Shown: piece after piece, positions 55,439-63,125 of the stretch
Numbering within the stretch: the first letter of the stretch is position 1
Layout: each line of letters begins with the position of its first letter
Origin: Bog-1198 sp963727045
GTDB lineage: Bacteria > Pseudomonadota > Gammaproteobacteria > Steroidobacterales > Steroidobacteraceae
DNA: 64,000 nt
Direction of reading: 5' to 3'
NCBI GenBank assembly: GCA_963727045.1
Contig: CAVSES010000001.1
Location: forward strand, 682,001-746,000
Made by a program: the position numbers and the translations under genes
Notes under the pieces: model-generated
Told to the model about the DNA's origin: nothing
Seen by the model: the letters and a program-made list of their open reading frames with translations, nothing else
The model's database searches: none

Positions 55439-55510
55439 GTTGAAAGTCCGGCGGTCAATTCGTAGGGGGCGCATTTTGACGTGGCCGGCCGCACAACGCT
55501 AGCATCGCGT

Positions 55511-56899
55511 ATGTCGAAAACTCCCGTCCTGACGAATTGGCACCCCGCCACATGGCACAGCCGCCACGCGGCCCAGCAACCGAAGTACTCCGACCGGCAA
55601 GCACTGGAGCGCACGGTGGCTGCGCTGAGCCGGTTGCCCCCGTTGGTCGTTTCCTGGGAAATCGAAGCGCTGCGCGCGCGGCTGGCCCAGGCGCAGCGCG
55701 GCGAGCAGTTCCTGCTGCAAGGCGGAGATTGTGCCGAGAGTTTCGAGGATTGCGAATCCGACAACATCGCCCGGCGTCTCAAGATTCTGCTGCAGATGAG
55801 CCTGGTGCTCTTGCAGGGGTTGAAGAAGCCGATCATCCGGGTCGGCCGTTTCGCCGGGCAGTACGCGAAGCCGCGTTCGGCCGATACCGAAACTCGCGAC
55901 GGAGTGACGCTGCCGTGCTACCGCGGAGACAACGTCAATCGGCCGGGGTTCACGGCGGCGGAGCGCGAGCCGGACCCTGAGCTGCTGCTTCGCGGCTACG
56001 AACGCGCAGCGCTCACGTTGAATTTCGTGCGTGCCCTGATCGACGGCGGCTTTGCCGACCTGCATCATCCGGAGTATTGGGACTTGGGCTTCCTGCGCCA
56101 CGCGCCGCTGCACGACGCGTACCGGAAAATCGTGGACTCGATTGCCGAGTCGCTGGAGTTCTTCGAGTCCATGAGCGGACAGCGCGTGCACGCGGCCACC
56201 CGCATCGACTTCTACGCCAGCCACGAGGGGCTGCACTTGCTGTCCGAGCAGGCGCAGACGCGCTATATCGAACGTCAGAAGCACTGGTACAACCTCTCCA
56301 CGCACATGCCCTGGATCGGAATGCGCACGGCCAACATCGACGGCGCGCATGTTGAATATTTCCGCGGCATCAGCAATCCCATCGGCGTGAAAGTGGGCGC
56401 CTCGATGAGCGCCGAGTGGCTGCAGGAACTCGTGCACGTGCTGAACCCGCAGAATGAGCCGGGCCGGCTGACGTTCGTGCATCGCTTCGGGGTCAAGGAC
56501 ATCGAGCAGCGGCTGCCCGCCATGATCCGTGCGGTGCGCGCCACGGGATCGCAAGTGCTGTGGGTTTGCGATCCCATGCACGGCAACACGGAGACCACCT
56601 CGGGCGGCGTAAAGACACGCCGGTTCGACAATATTCTGGGGGAAGTCGAAGCCGCATTCCGCATCCACGAGGGGGAAGGTTCCATCTTGGGCGGAGTGCA
56701 CATTGAGCTGACCGGCGAGGATGTCACCGAGTGCATAGGCGGTGCTCGCGGTCTGGCGGAGGCCGATCTGGCGCGCGCCTACAGGTCCCAAGTTGATCCA
56801 CGGCTGAATGCAGAACAGGCGCTGGAGCTGGCCATGCTGATCGCACGGCGCGCGGGCGCAAGCCGGCGCCTCCCAAACGCCCTCAAAGGCGGGGCCTGA
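55511..56899 (+). CDS. Class II 3-deoxy-7-phosphoheptulonate (DAHP) synthase
   Basis: A 462-residue type II (plant/actinobacterial type) DAHP synthase, unrelated in sequence to AroG. Hallmarks are FLLQGGDCAESF, RVGRFAGQYAKPRS, LPCYRGDNVN, STHMPWIGMRT, VGVKVGAS-like GVKVGASMS, VHRFG and CDPMHGNT with GGVHIELTGEDVTEC. It may be a differently regulated isozyme or serve a dedicated aromatic product. The start is ATG 55511 (MSKTPVLTNWHP). The class I enzyme at 34307-35386 does the same reaction. Confidence 0.93.
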   Translation: MSKTPVLTNWHPATWHSRHAAQQPKYSDRQALERTVAALSRLPPLVVSWEIEALRARLAQAQRGEQFLLQGGDCAESFEDCESDNIARRLKILLQMSLVLLQGLKKPIIRVGRFAGQYAKPRSADTETRDGVTLPCYRGDNVNRPGFTAAEREPDPELLLRGYERAALTLNFVRALIDGGFADLHHPEYWDLGFLRHAPLHDAYRKIVDSIAESLEFFESMSGQRVHAATRIDFYASHEGLHLLSEQAQTRYIERQKHWYNLSTHMPWIGMRTANIDGAHVEYFRGISNPIGVKVGASMSAEWLQELVHVLNPQNEPGRLTFVHRFGVKDIEQRLPAMIRAVRATGSQVLWVCDPMHGNTETTSGGVKTRRFDNILGEVEAAFRIHEGEGSILGGVHIELTGEDVTECIGGARGLAEADLARAYRSQVDPRLNAEQALELAMLIARRAGASRRLPNALKGGA

Positions 56900-56935
56900 C
56901 GGTGGTCCGGCGTGCATATGTCAAATAGATGTCAA

Positions 56936-57010
56936 CAGAATATCCGTATATAAATCATATATATAAAAGATATAACTTAACTAATTTATAGATTATCGAC
57001 TACGTTTTTT
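56936..57010. other. AT-rich island upstream of the candidate small RNA
   Basis: About 75 bases, almost all A/T with repeated TATA steps, in otherwise GC-rich DNA. It lies just upstream of the promoter at 57021-57048 and is similar in character to the island at 37724-37787. An UP-element, a curved DNA segment or a silencer-protein site are all possible. Confidence 0.45.
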
Positions 57011-57020
57011 GAAAGCCGAC

Positions 57021-57048
57021 TTGCCTCGATGCGTGCAGATGCTATTCT
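57021..57048 (+). promoter_or_regulatory. Putative sigma-70 promoter of the candidate small RNA
   Basis: TTGCCT (57021-57026) and TATTCT (57043-57048) are separated by 16 bases, with the AT-rich island immediately upstream. The start point would be near 57055. Confidence 0.4.
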
Positions 57049-57054
57049 GACTTG

Positions 57055-57273
57055 CAAACCTTTCCCGCCTTTCAAGATTGAGCGTCGCGAGGCCCCAACT
57101 GCTCGGACGATGAGCAAACAATTTATGACGCATTGCGCGGAATCTTTCGCGCCGCAATGAGTCTGACGGGTTCGAAGCCTAGGTTCTGGGCGAAGGTTGG
57201 GTTGCGCTCGGGTTAGTCCAAAGCCGCGCGTGATCGACGGCGGGCTACGCGGTTTCCGCGTAGCCCGTTTTTT
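57055..57273 (+). ncRNA. Candidate structured small RNA or leader RNA ending in an intrinsic terminator
   Basis: About 220 bases with no convincing open frame between the class II DAHP synthase and the glycosylase gene. A promoter-like pair precedes it. Inside are a small hairpin (TGCTC/GAGCA around GGACGAT, 57099-57115) and a second stem (ATTGCGCG with CGCCGCAAT, one bulge, 57132-57158), and it ends at a perfect terminator. I do not recognise it as 6S, tmRNA or RNase P RNA. It could be a free-standing sRNA, or an attenuator/riboswitch leader for the downstream glycosylase-uvrC-pgsA genes. Two GGA triplets, at or next to hairpin loops, recall CsrA/RsmA targets, but two is few. Confidence 0.45.
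57241..57273 (+). terminator. Intrinsic terminator upstream of the glycosylase gene
   Basis: A perfect 12-base stem (CGGGCTACGCGG at 57241-57252, its complement at 57256-57267) with a TTT loop is followed by six T residues (57268-57273). It ends 44 bases before the glycosylase start, so it either closes the candidate RNA and the aromatic-synthesis transcript or works as an attenuator. Confidence 0.85.
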
Positions 57274-57317
57274 ATGTGCGTCCTTAATCTATACCGGTTT
57301 CGCGATTGTCGGCCCGT

Positions 57318-57953
57318 ATGAACAGCACGTTTGATCTTGGGTGTAGACGCTGCCCCCGGCTCGCCGCATTTCTCGATACCGTTCGCCTGCATGAGCCGGG
57401 CTATCACTGCCGCCCAGTGGCCCCGTTCGGGGACCCTCATGCGCGACTGCTGATCGTTGGCCTGGCGCCCGGGATGCACGGCGCCAACCGCACCGGCCGC
57501 CCCTTCACGGGCGACCACGCGGGAATCCTGCTGTACGAAACGCTGCATAAGTTCGGCTTCGGCAACCGTGCAATTTCCACGGCGGCGGACGACGGACTCG
57601 AACTTAAAGGCGCGCGCATCACGAATTCGGTGAAGTGCCTTCCGCCGGGCAACAAACCTCTGCCTCTGGAAATCAAGGTTTGCAATGAATTTCTTCGCGA
57701 GGAACTTGCGCAAAGTCCCGACGTCCGCGTTATTCTTGCGTTGGGCGCCATTGCGCATTCGGCGGTGTTGCGCGCCTGCGGGGCGGGGAATGCCGCTCAT
57801 CGGTTTACACACGCTGCGGAACATGATCTAGGCGGTGGTCGCGTGTTGTTGGATTCCTATCACTGCAGCCGCTACAACACCCAGACCCGGCGGCTCACGA
57901 CCTCCATGTTCGAAAGCGTCGTCGGCAGGGCGCGTGACCTCGTTCGACGCTAA
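57318..57953 (+). CDS. Type 5 uracil-DNA glycosylase (UDGb family)
   Basis: A 211-residue DNA repair enzyme that removes uracil and related lesions. The N-terminal Fe-S cysteines (CRRCPRL, YHC) are followed by motif A GLAPGMHGANRTGRPFTGDH and the late motif HCSRYNTQTRRLT, the UDGb pattern. The ATG at 57318 is preferred to an in-frame TTG at 57306. Its 3' end overlaps uvrC by 20 bases, coupling two DNA repair functions. Confidence 0.9.
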   Translation: MNSTFDLGCRRCPRLAAFLDTVRLHEPGYHCRPVAPFGDPHARLLIVGLAPGMHGANRTGRPFTGDHAGILLYETLHKFGFGNRAISTAADDGLELKGARITNSVKCLPPGNKPLPLEIKVCNEFLREELAQSPDVRVILALGAIAHSAVLRACGAGNAAHRFTHAAEHDLGGGRVLLDSYHCSRYNTQTRRLTTSMFESVVGRARDLVRR

Positions 57954-59751
57954 GTCGTTCGTCGACAGCCTGCCTTCGCGTCCGGGCGTGTACCGGATGC
58001 TGGATGCCGACGGCGAGATCCTTTACGTGGGCAAAGCCCGAAATCTCAAGAGCCGGGTCGGCTCGTACTTTCAGCCCAGCAACGTGCACCCGAAGGTCCA
58101 GGCCCTGGTCGCCAAGACCGCGGGCATGGAAGTCACGATCGCGAACTCCGACACAGAAGCGCTGCTGCTCGAATTCAATCTCATCAAGAAGCACCGGCCT
58201 CGCTTCAATGTGGTGCTGCGCGACGACAAGAGCTTTCCATACCTTCACTTCGAGACGGAGCACGAATTTCCGAGGCTCAATTTCTACCGCGGGTCGCGCA
58301 AGGAACCCGGGCGCTTCTTCGGCCCGTACCCCTCCGCCGGCGCGGTGCGCGAGACGCTGCAGCAGATACAGAAGCTGTTTCGCCTGCGAAATTGCGACGA
58401 CACCTACTTCGCGAACCGTTCCCGGCCGTGCCTGCAGTACCAGATCCAGCGGTGCACGGCGCCGTGCGTCGGACTCATCTCGAAGGAGAGTTACGCCCGC
58501 GACGTGGCTGCGGCGATCAAGGTGCTGGAAGGGCGCAACGACGAGGTCAACCAGGATCTCGCGCGCCGCATGGAGGCGGCCGCGCAGCAGCTGCATTTCG
58601 AGGAGGCCGCGCGGTTGCGCGACCAGCTCGCAAAACTCAAGGCCGTCCAGGCTCAGCAAATAGTCGCCGCCGGCATCGATCACGATGCGGACGTCATCGC
58701 GATCGCCGCACGCAACGGCGAATATTGCGTGGCCTTGATGTTCATTCGCGCGGGCCGCAGCCTCGGCAGCACGACGTTCTTTCCCAAGGCTCCCTATGCG
58801 GAGTTGCCCGAAGTTCTGGCGGCCTTCGTCGCGCAGTACTACCTGGATCGGGAGTCGCCGCCGGAAATCATCGTTGAAGCGCAGTTCGACGAAATGCCCC
58901 TGCTGGAGGCGACCCTGGCGGAGCGGTCCGGCCACAAGGTGCGCATCGCATCGCAGGTGCGCGGCATTCGGGCGCGCTGGCTGGAGATGATGCACAACAA
59001 CGCGGAACAGGCATTGACCATGCGCGGCCTCGCGCGCGCGAGCATCGAAAGCAGCCTCGAGGATTTGCGCGAGGCGTTCGATCTGGATGAGACGCCGGAC
59101 CGCATCGAGTGCTTCGATATCAGCCACACGGGCGGAACGGATACGGTCGCTTCCTGCGTCGTGTTCGGAGAAGAAGGCCCGCTCAAAAGCGAATATCGCC
59201 GTTTCAACATCAGCGGGATCCAGCCCGGCGACGACTATGCCGCGATGTATCAGGCCTTGACGCGCCGCTACAAGCGCGTGCGCGACGGCGAAACGCCGAA
59301 GCCCGACGTGCTGCTGATCGACGGCGGCAAGGGACAGCTCGCCGAAGCCGGCAAGGTTCTCGAAGAATTGGGGGTTGCCGGGATTACGTTGATCGGGGTC
59401 GCCAAGGGCGCCGAGCGGCGCCCCGGCCAGGAACAGCTGTTCTTGTTGGGCCGGGACACGCCCACTATACTGGCCCCGGATTCGCGGGCATTACATCTGA
59501 TTCAGCGCGTGCGCGACGAGGCGCACCGATTCGCCATCACGGGACACCGGCGCAAAAGGGCGAAGCGTCACAGCCAGTCGATACTTGAATCCATACCGGG
59601 CTTGGGGCCGGTCAAACGACGCGAGCTTCTGAAACAGTTCGGCGGCTTGCAGGGGATCTTGCGTGCGGGCATTGAGGATTTCGTACAAATCCGCGGACTC
59701 GGGCGCGATCTCGCCGAGGTAATCTATGAGCACCTCCACCCAGGGCGCTAG
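57934..59751 (+). CDS. uvrC: Excinuclease ABC subunit C
   Basis: A 605-residue nucleotide-excision-repair nuclease. The GIY-YIG domain is at the N terminus (PGVYRMLDADGEILYVGKAR), a Cys-rich region (RNCDDTYF ... RCTAPC) and the UVR motif follow, then the RNase H-like nuclease (CFDISHTGGTDTVASCVVF, LLIDGGKGQL) and C-terminal HhH motifs (IPGLGPVKRRELLKQFGG). The start is GTG 57934 (VTSFDAKSF). Longer frames lie within the glycosylase gene. It overlaps pgsA by 26 bases. Confidence 0.95.
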   Translation: MTSFDAKSFVDSLPSRPGVYRMLDADGEILYVGKARNLKSRVGSYFQPSNVHPKVQALVAKTAGMEVTIANSDTEALLLEFNLIKKHRPRFNVVLRDDKSFPYLHFETEHEFPRLNFYRGSRKEPGRFFGPYPSAGAVRETLQQIQKLFRLRNCDDTYFANRSRPCLQYQIQRCTAPCVGLISKESYARDVAAAIKVLEGRNDEVNQDLARRMEAAAQQLHFEEAARLRDQLAKLKAVQAQQIVAAGIDHDADVIAIAARNGEYCVALMFIRAGRSLGSTTFFPKAPYAELPEVLAAFVAQYYLDRESPPEIIVEAQFDEMPLLEATLAERSGHKVRIASQVRGIRARWLEMMHNNAEQALTMRGLARASIESSLEDLREAFDLDETPDRIECFDISHTGGTDTVASCVVFGEEGPLKSEYRRFNISGIQPGDDYAAMYQALTRRYKRVRDGETPKPDVLLIDGGKGQLAEAGKVLEELGVAGITLIGVAKGAERRPGQEQLFLLGRDTPTILAPDSRALHLIQRVRDEAHRFAITGHRRKRAKRHSQSILESIPGLGPVKRRELLKQFGGLQGILRAGIEDFVQIRGLGRDLAEVIYEHLHPGR

Positions 59752-60328
59752 TGGCCGATCGCATTGGAATGTGCCGAATACGCTGACGTGGCTGCGCATC
59801 TTGATGATCCCCGCCATCTTTGCGCTGTTCTACCTGCTGCCCTACCCATGGGCGGATCCCGCGGCATGCGCGGCATTCGCGCTTGCCGGCATCACCGACA
59901 CGTTGGATGGTTATTACGCGCGCAAGCTCGGCCAAACCTCTCGTCTGGGCGCGTTCCTGGATCCAGTCGCGGACAAGCTCATCGTCGCGGCCGCCCTGGT
60001 GTTGATCGTCAGCAAGGATCCGCGCTGGTTCGTGGTCATCGTCGCGGTCGTCATCATCGGCCGTGAAATCGCGGTGTCGGCGCTGCGCGAATGGATGGCG
60101 GAGATCGGCGCGCGCGGACGCATCAAGGTGTCGATCTTGGCGAAGTACAAAACCATCATGCAGATCGTCGGACTGTCGCTGCTGCTCTTTCGGGAGAATA
60201 TCTTCGCCATACCAACCTACCGAGTCGGGCTGGTCCTGACGGCGGTGGCCGCGGTGCTCACCCTTTGGTCGATGGTCCAGTACCTTCGTCTGGCGTGGCC
60301 GGAATTGCGGGGCAGTTCAACGCTTTAG
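59726..60328 (+). CDS. pgsA: CDP-diacylglycerol--glycerol-3-phosphate 3-phosphatidyltransferase
   Basis: A 200-residue inner-membrane enzyme that makes phosphatidylglycerol phosphate. The CDP-alcohol transferase motif is visible as DTLDGYYARKLGQ ... LGAFLDPVADK, with several hydrophobic spans. It overlaps uvrC by 26 bases, the same uvrC-pgsA order as in E. coli, and is followed by tRNA-Gly. Confidence 0.95.
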   Translation: MSTSTQGASGRSHWNVPNTLTWLRILMIPAIFALFYLLPYPWADPAACAAFALAGITDTLDGYYARKLGQTSRLGAFLDPVADKLIVAAALVLIVSKDPRWFVVIVAVVIIGREIAVSALREWMAEIGARGRIKVSILAKYKTIMQIVGLSLLLFRENIFAIPTYRVGLVLTAVAAVLTLWSMVQYLRLAWPELRGSSTL

Positions 60329-60351
60329 CCCGATTCTGCGCCGGGTTCTTC

Positions 60352-60379
60352 TTGACTCCCGCCGGTACGGCCCTACAAT
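60352..60379 (+). promoter_or_regulatory. Promoter of tRNA-Gly
   Basis: TTGACT (60352-60357) and TACAAT (60374-60379), 16 bases apart, form a strong sigma-70-type promoter that starts about ten bases before the tRNA. Confidence 0.7.
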
Positions 60380-60395
60380 TGCGCCTCTGTTCAAG

Positions 60396-60471
60396 GCGGG
60401 AATAGCTCAGTTGGTAGAGCGCAACCTTGCCAAGGTTGAGGTCGCGAGTTCGAGCCTCGTTTCCCGCTCCA
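60396..60471 (+). tRNA. tRNA-Gly (anticodon GCC)
   Basis: A 76-base tRNA with a perfect seven-pair acceptor stem (GCGGGAA/TTCCCGC), D arm GCTC/GAGC, anticodon arm CAACC-TTGCCAA-GGTTG giving GCC, T arm with TTCGAGC and an encoded CCA. It lies 67 bases after pgsA, as glyW does in E. coli. Confidence 0.97.
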
Positions 60472-60486
60472 AAATTTCTGTTGTCA

Positions 60487-62694
60487 TCAATGACTTGCGG
60501 CGACTTCGAGGGCGCCCGCGGTCCGGTGCCCCGCCTGCCAGGCCGAAGCGGTGTCGCGCAACAATTGCGTGTTCTTCTGCAGGGCCGCATCGAGCACGTC
60601 GACCTGTTCTGCCGCGAGCTTCCAATTGCCCCCTTCGACCGCCTCGGTGAGACCCGGGAACTCGAGGTGCGCGTAAGTGTAGCGGGAGCCATAAAGCAAG
60701 TGCTGAAACCACGGCCGCCCCGGAATTCCCGCGGGGTCGAGCCAATTCGACTCCACCTGGAGCAGTCGCGCGTTGAGGTGCGCGACTTGCTGCGGACTTG
60801 CGTTGCCCGCCCTGAGGTCGGTCAGCGTCAGGTCGCGAAGCCGCTTGCCGGCAGCTTCGAACTCGGCCACGCGCTCCCCGAGCCGCCCGAGAGGCAGCCG
60901 GTCGGGGCCTATCTTGCCGGCATCGCGGAGTTCCGTGAGAAAAACCTGCAGCGCCGCGCCGTTGGCCGCAAAGTCGAATGGCAGGATGTCCGAATTCGCG
61001 AGCCGAAGCGCGACGAGCCCCCAGATGCGGCTGAGCACCGCGTGGTACTCGAAAGTTGGATCGCCGATCTTCGCCATCCAGAAGTGATCGTCATAGGCCG
61101 AGTGGTACACGCCGTAGTCCCCGGTGAAGCCGAGGTTCATCACGGGACGGCCCAGGTGGTTGAGGAACACCGTGTGATCGGAGCCGCTGCCGACGCGGGT
61201 TTCCACCAGCGCGGCATCTGCGGGAGGTGCGGAGAGCTTCTTGTCCCGCATGGCCGTCGCATGCCAGGCCTCGTACAGCGATTTTCCGGAGGGCGCGCGC
61301 ACGCTCCTCGACGCCTCGAGCAGCATGGGCGCGAGCGAGGCGACCGCCGAAGGATCGAAACTCAATCCTTCCGGTCCCGCGGTCGTCGCGGCGCCCGCCA
61401 CGGCTTCATCGACGTTAAGATAAGCGACGAGTTTTTTCTTCAAGTCCTCGGCGAACTGCTCGCCCCACTCCGTGGATCCGGTGAGTGCATATTCCTCGCC
61501 GTCCCAGCTGCAAACGATGAGCGTACGGCGGGGGCGCATGCCGCGGCGCGCAAGTTCGCCGAGCGACCGCGTCAGCTCCATCATCGAGGCGGTGCCGCTC
61601 ACGGGGTCGACACCGCCGTACACCCAGGCATCCCGATGATTCCCCAGCAATACCCATTCATCGGGCAGTTCGCTGCCGCGGATGCGTGCCTCGACGACCG
61701 TATAGGGCTTGATGCTCGTGTCCATGTCCACGTGAACGTGCACAACGGCGGCACCGGTGAAGCGGTAGGTGATGGGCAGGGCACCGCGCCAGTCCGCCGG
61801 AACTTCCGCACCGTTCATGTGTTCGAGGAGGGGCTTTGCATCGCGCCACGAGAGCGGCAATGACAGGATCTTCGGCAACGAGCGCGCGTCTGCGGGCGAG
61901 TTGTGCTTGGCGCCCGGCACCGACGCCCAGCCCGGCGTCGTCGGATCTCCCGGCACCAAATAGTCGTAAGTGATGGCACCGTGCTGGATGTGGCTCTCCG
62001 GGCCCCACGGGCCCTGCGGAAAGACCTTGCCGCGCGCATAGCCATCGTCGGCCGGATCGGAATAGATGAGCAGCGCGGCCGCGCCTTCCCGTTCCGCGGT
62101 CAGAGCCTTGAATCCTCGGTAACTGTAAGGATTCGAGTAGCGCACGATGACGACCTTGCCCCTCACGCTGATGCCGTTCCTGCGCAACACCTCGTAGTCC
62201 GCGGGATTGCCGCTGTGGGCGTAGACGAGTTCGGCAGTGACGTCACCGGAGGCGGAGTAACCGAAGTAGGCGCTGTCGATGCGAGGGTTCTTGGTGTCGG
62301 GGTCGAGCGCGTATGCGTCCTCGCGGAGAGATGCCCTGTAGAGCACGGGGGACGTCATCTCGAGCGCTACCTTCCGCGGGCTCGAGTGCAGGACCTCGTA
62401 GTGCCTCAGCGTCACGCCTTCCCAGCCTTGGCTGCGCCATTCGCGCGCGATGAGGTCCGCCAGCTCGTTGTTCCGCGCCGAGGCCGCGGGATGAGGTTCG
62501 GTCGTGAAGATGCGATGCCATTCGCGAGCCCTGTCGGGCGAGGGCAGCGTTTGAAATAGCGCTTCCACCCGCTGCTCGTCGGCGGCATGCGCCGGCGCGA
62601 ATCCGAGAATGGAATCCCCCAAGGCGGCCGGAGATGCGGCAATCGTGAACAACATGCCACGCACGATCGAAACGAGAACTTTGCGAATGATCAA
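60487..62694 (-). CDS. Exported M28 family metallopeptidase (glutamate carboxypeptidase II-like)
   Basis: About 735 residues. A signal peptide (IIRKVLVSIVRGMLFTIAAS, cut near AHAADE), a PA domain (VRGKVVIVRYSNPYSYRGF) and an M28 domain are followed by a dimerisation-like helical domain, the layout of NAALADase/GCPII. Zinc ligands are His and Asp in LGNHRDAWVYGGVDP, Glu-Glu in WDGEEYALTGS, Asp in the MNLGF-GSGSDHTVF region and His in YHSAYDDHF. The TTG start at 62694 has GAGGAG eight bases upstream; ATG 62655 would cut the signal peptide and 62832 adds an unlikely leader. It is read against the flanking tRNA genes and looks inserted between them. Confidence 0.88.
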   Translation of the reverse strand: MIIRKVLVSIVRGMLFTIAASPAALGDSILGFAPAHAADEQRVEALFQTLPSPDRAREWHRIFTTEPHPAASARNNELADLIAREWRSQGWEGVTLRHYEVLHSSPRKVALEMTSPVLYRASLREDAYALDPDTKNPRIDSAYFGYSASGDVTAELVYAHSGNPADYEVLRRNGISVRGKVVIVRYSNPYSYRGFKALTAEREGAAALLIYSDPADDGYARGKVFPQGPWGPESHIQHGAITYDYLVPGDPTTPGWASVPGAKHNSPADARSLPKILSLPLSWRDAKPLLEHMNGAEVPADWRGALPITYRFTGAAVVHVHVDMDTSIKPYTVVEARIRGSELPDEWVLLGNHRDAWVYGGVDPVSGTASMMELTRSLGELARRGMRPRRTLIVCSWDGEEYALTGSTEWGEQFAEDLKKKLVAYLNVDEAVAGAATTAGPEGLSFDPSAVASLAPMLLEASRSVRAPSGKSLYEAWHATAMRDKKLSAPPADAALVETRVGSGSDHTVFLNHLGRPVMNLGFTGDYGVYHSAYDDHFWMAKIGDPTFEYHAVLSRIWGLVALRLANSDILPFDFAANGAALQVFLTELRDAGKIGPDRLPLGRLGERVAEFEAAGKRLRDLTLTDLRAGNASPQQVAHLNARLLQVESNWLDPAGIPGRPWFQHLLYGSRYTYAHLEFPGLTEAVEGGNWKLAAEQVDVLDAALQKNTQLLRDTASAWQAGHRTAGALEVAASH

Positions 62695-62881
62695 TGCAAC
62701 AACTCCTCGGCGGGCGGATGATGACACCACGTGCAATTGGTTGACCCAATCACGCGTCTCGGCGGCGCTGACCCTTGACGCAGGCGACACTTGTCGAGCG
62801 CGGAGGATTTTCTTGGGCGAATTGTACGACACGCGCGAATGGTCTTATGCTGAGGACATTCTTACCAACTGGCGGGATATC

Positions 62882-62910
62882 TTGTGCGCTCGTGGGCGAC
62901 CTGCTAGAAT
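62882..62910 (+). promoter_or_regulatory. Putative promoter ahead of the tRNA-Gly remnant
   Basis: TTGTGC (62882-62887) and TAGAAT (62905-62910), 17 bases apart, would start transcription near 62917, just before the degenerate tRNA-Gly sequence, the terminator and tRNA-Cys. A short hairpin (ATTGGT/ACCAAT) begins the transcript. Confidence 0.45.
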
Positions 62911-62948
62911 AAAAAATTGGTCGTCAAACCAATGAGTTAGGCAATCTG

Positions 62949-63003
62949 TGCGAGAAACCTCCCAAGGTAGAGGTCGCGAGGTCGCGCTTCGTTTCCCGCC
63001 CCA
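62949..63003 (+). pseudogene. Degenerate 3' part of a second tRNA-Gly
   Basis: The last 42 bases (62962-63003) match 37 of 42 positions of the 3' end of tRNA-Gly (60430-60471), including the acceptor half TTCCCGC and CCA. The T-loop is damaged (GTCGCGC for TTCGAGC) and the discriminator has changed. Similarity fades upstream, and no matching 5' acceptor strand is seen, so it should not make a working tRNA. It may be an attachment-site copy left by integration into tRNA-Gly or a decayed tandem copy. Confidence 0.75.
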
Positions 63004-63014
63004 GCAAATGGCAG

Positions 63015-63044
63015 AACCCCGGCAAGTCCGGGGTTCGTTTTTTT
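63015..63044 (+). terminator. Intrinsic terminator between the tRNA-Gly remnant and tRNA-Cys
   Basis: A perfect eight-base stem (AACCCCGG at 63015-63022, CCGGGGTT at 63028-63035), loop CAAGT, then a run of seven T residues (63038-63044). It lies only seven bases before tRNA-Cys. Confidence 0.85.
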
Positions 63045-63051
63045 GACCCAC

Positions 63052-63125
63052 GGCTAGGTGGCAGAGTGGTCATGCAGCGGCCTGCAAAGCCGCGTACAGC
63101 GGTTCGATTCCGCTCCTAGCCTCCA
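63052..63125 (+). tRNA. tRNA-Cys (anticodon GCA)
   Basis: A 74-base tRNA. The acceptor stem GGCTAGG pairs with CCTAGCC, the anticodon arm is GCGGC-CTGCAAA-GCCGC giving GCA, the T arm is GCGGTTCGATTCCGC, discriminator T, CCA encoded. In E. coli tRNA-Cys directly follows the tRNA-Gly behind pgsA; here about 2.6 kb separate them. Confidence 0.96.

Noticed and set aside
57160..57185. T-loop-like GGTTCGAAGCC suggesting a tRNA or tmRNA
   Set aside because: The flanks do not pair into a T arm and no acceptor, anticodon or CCA end can be built around it.
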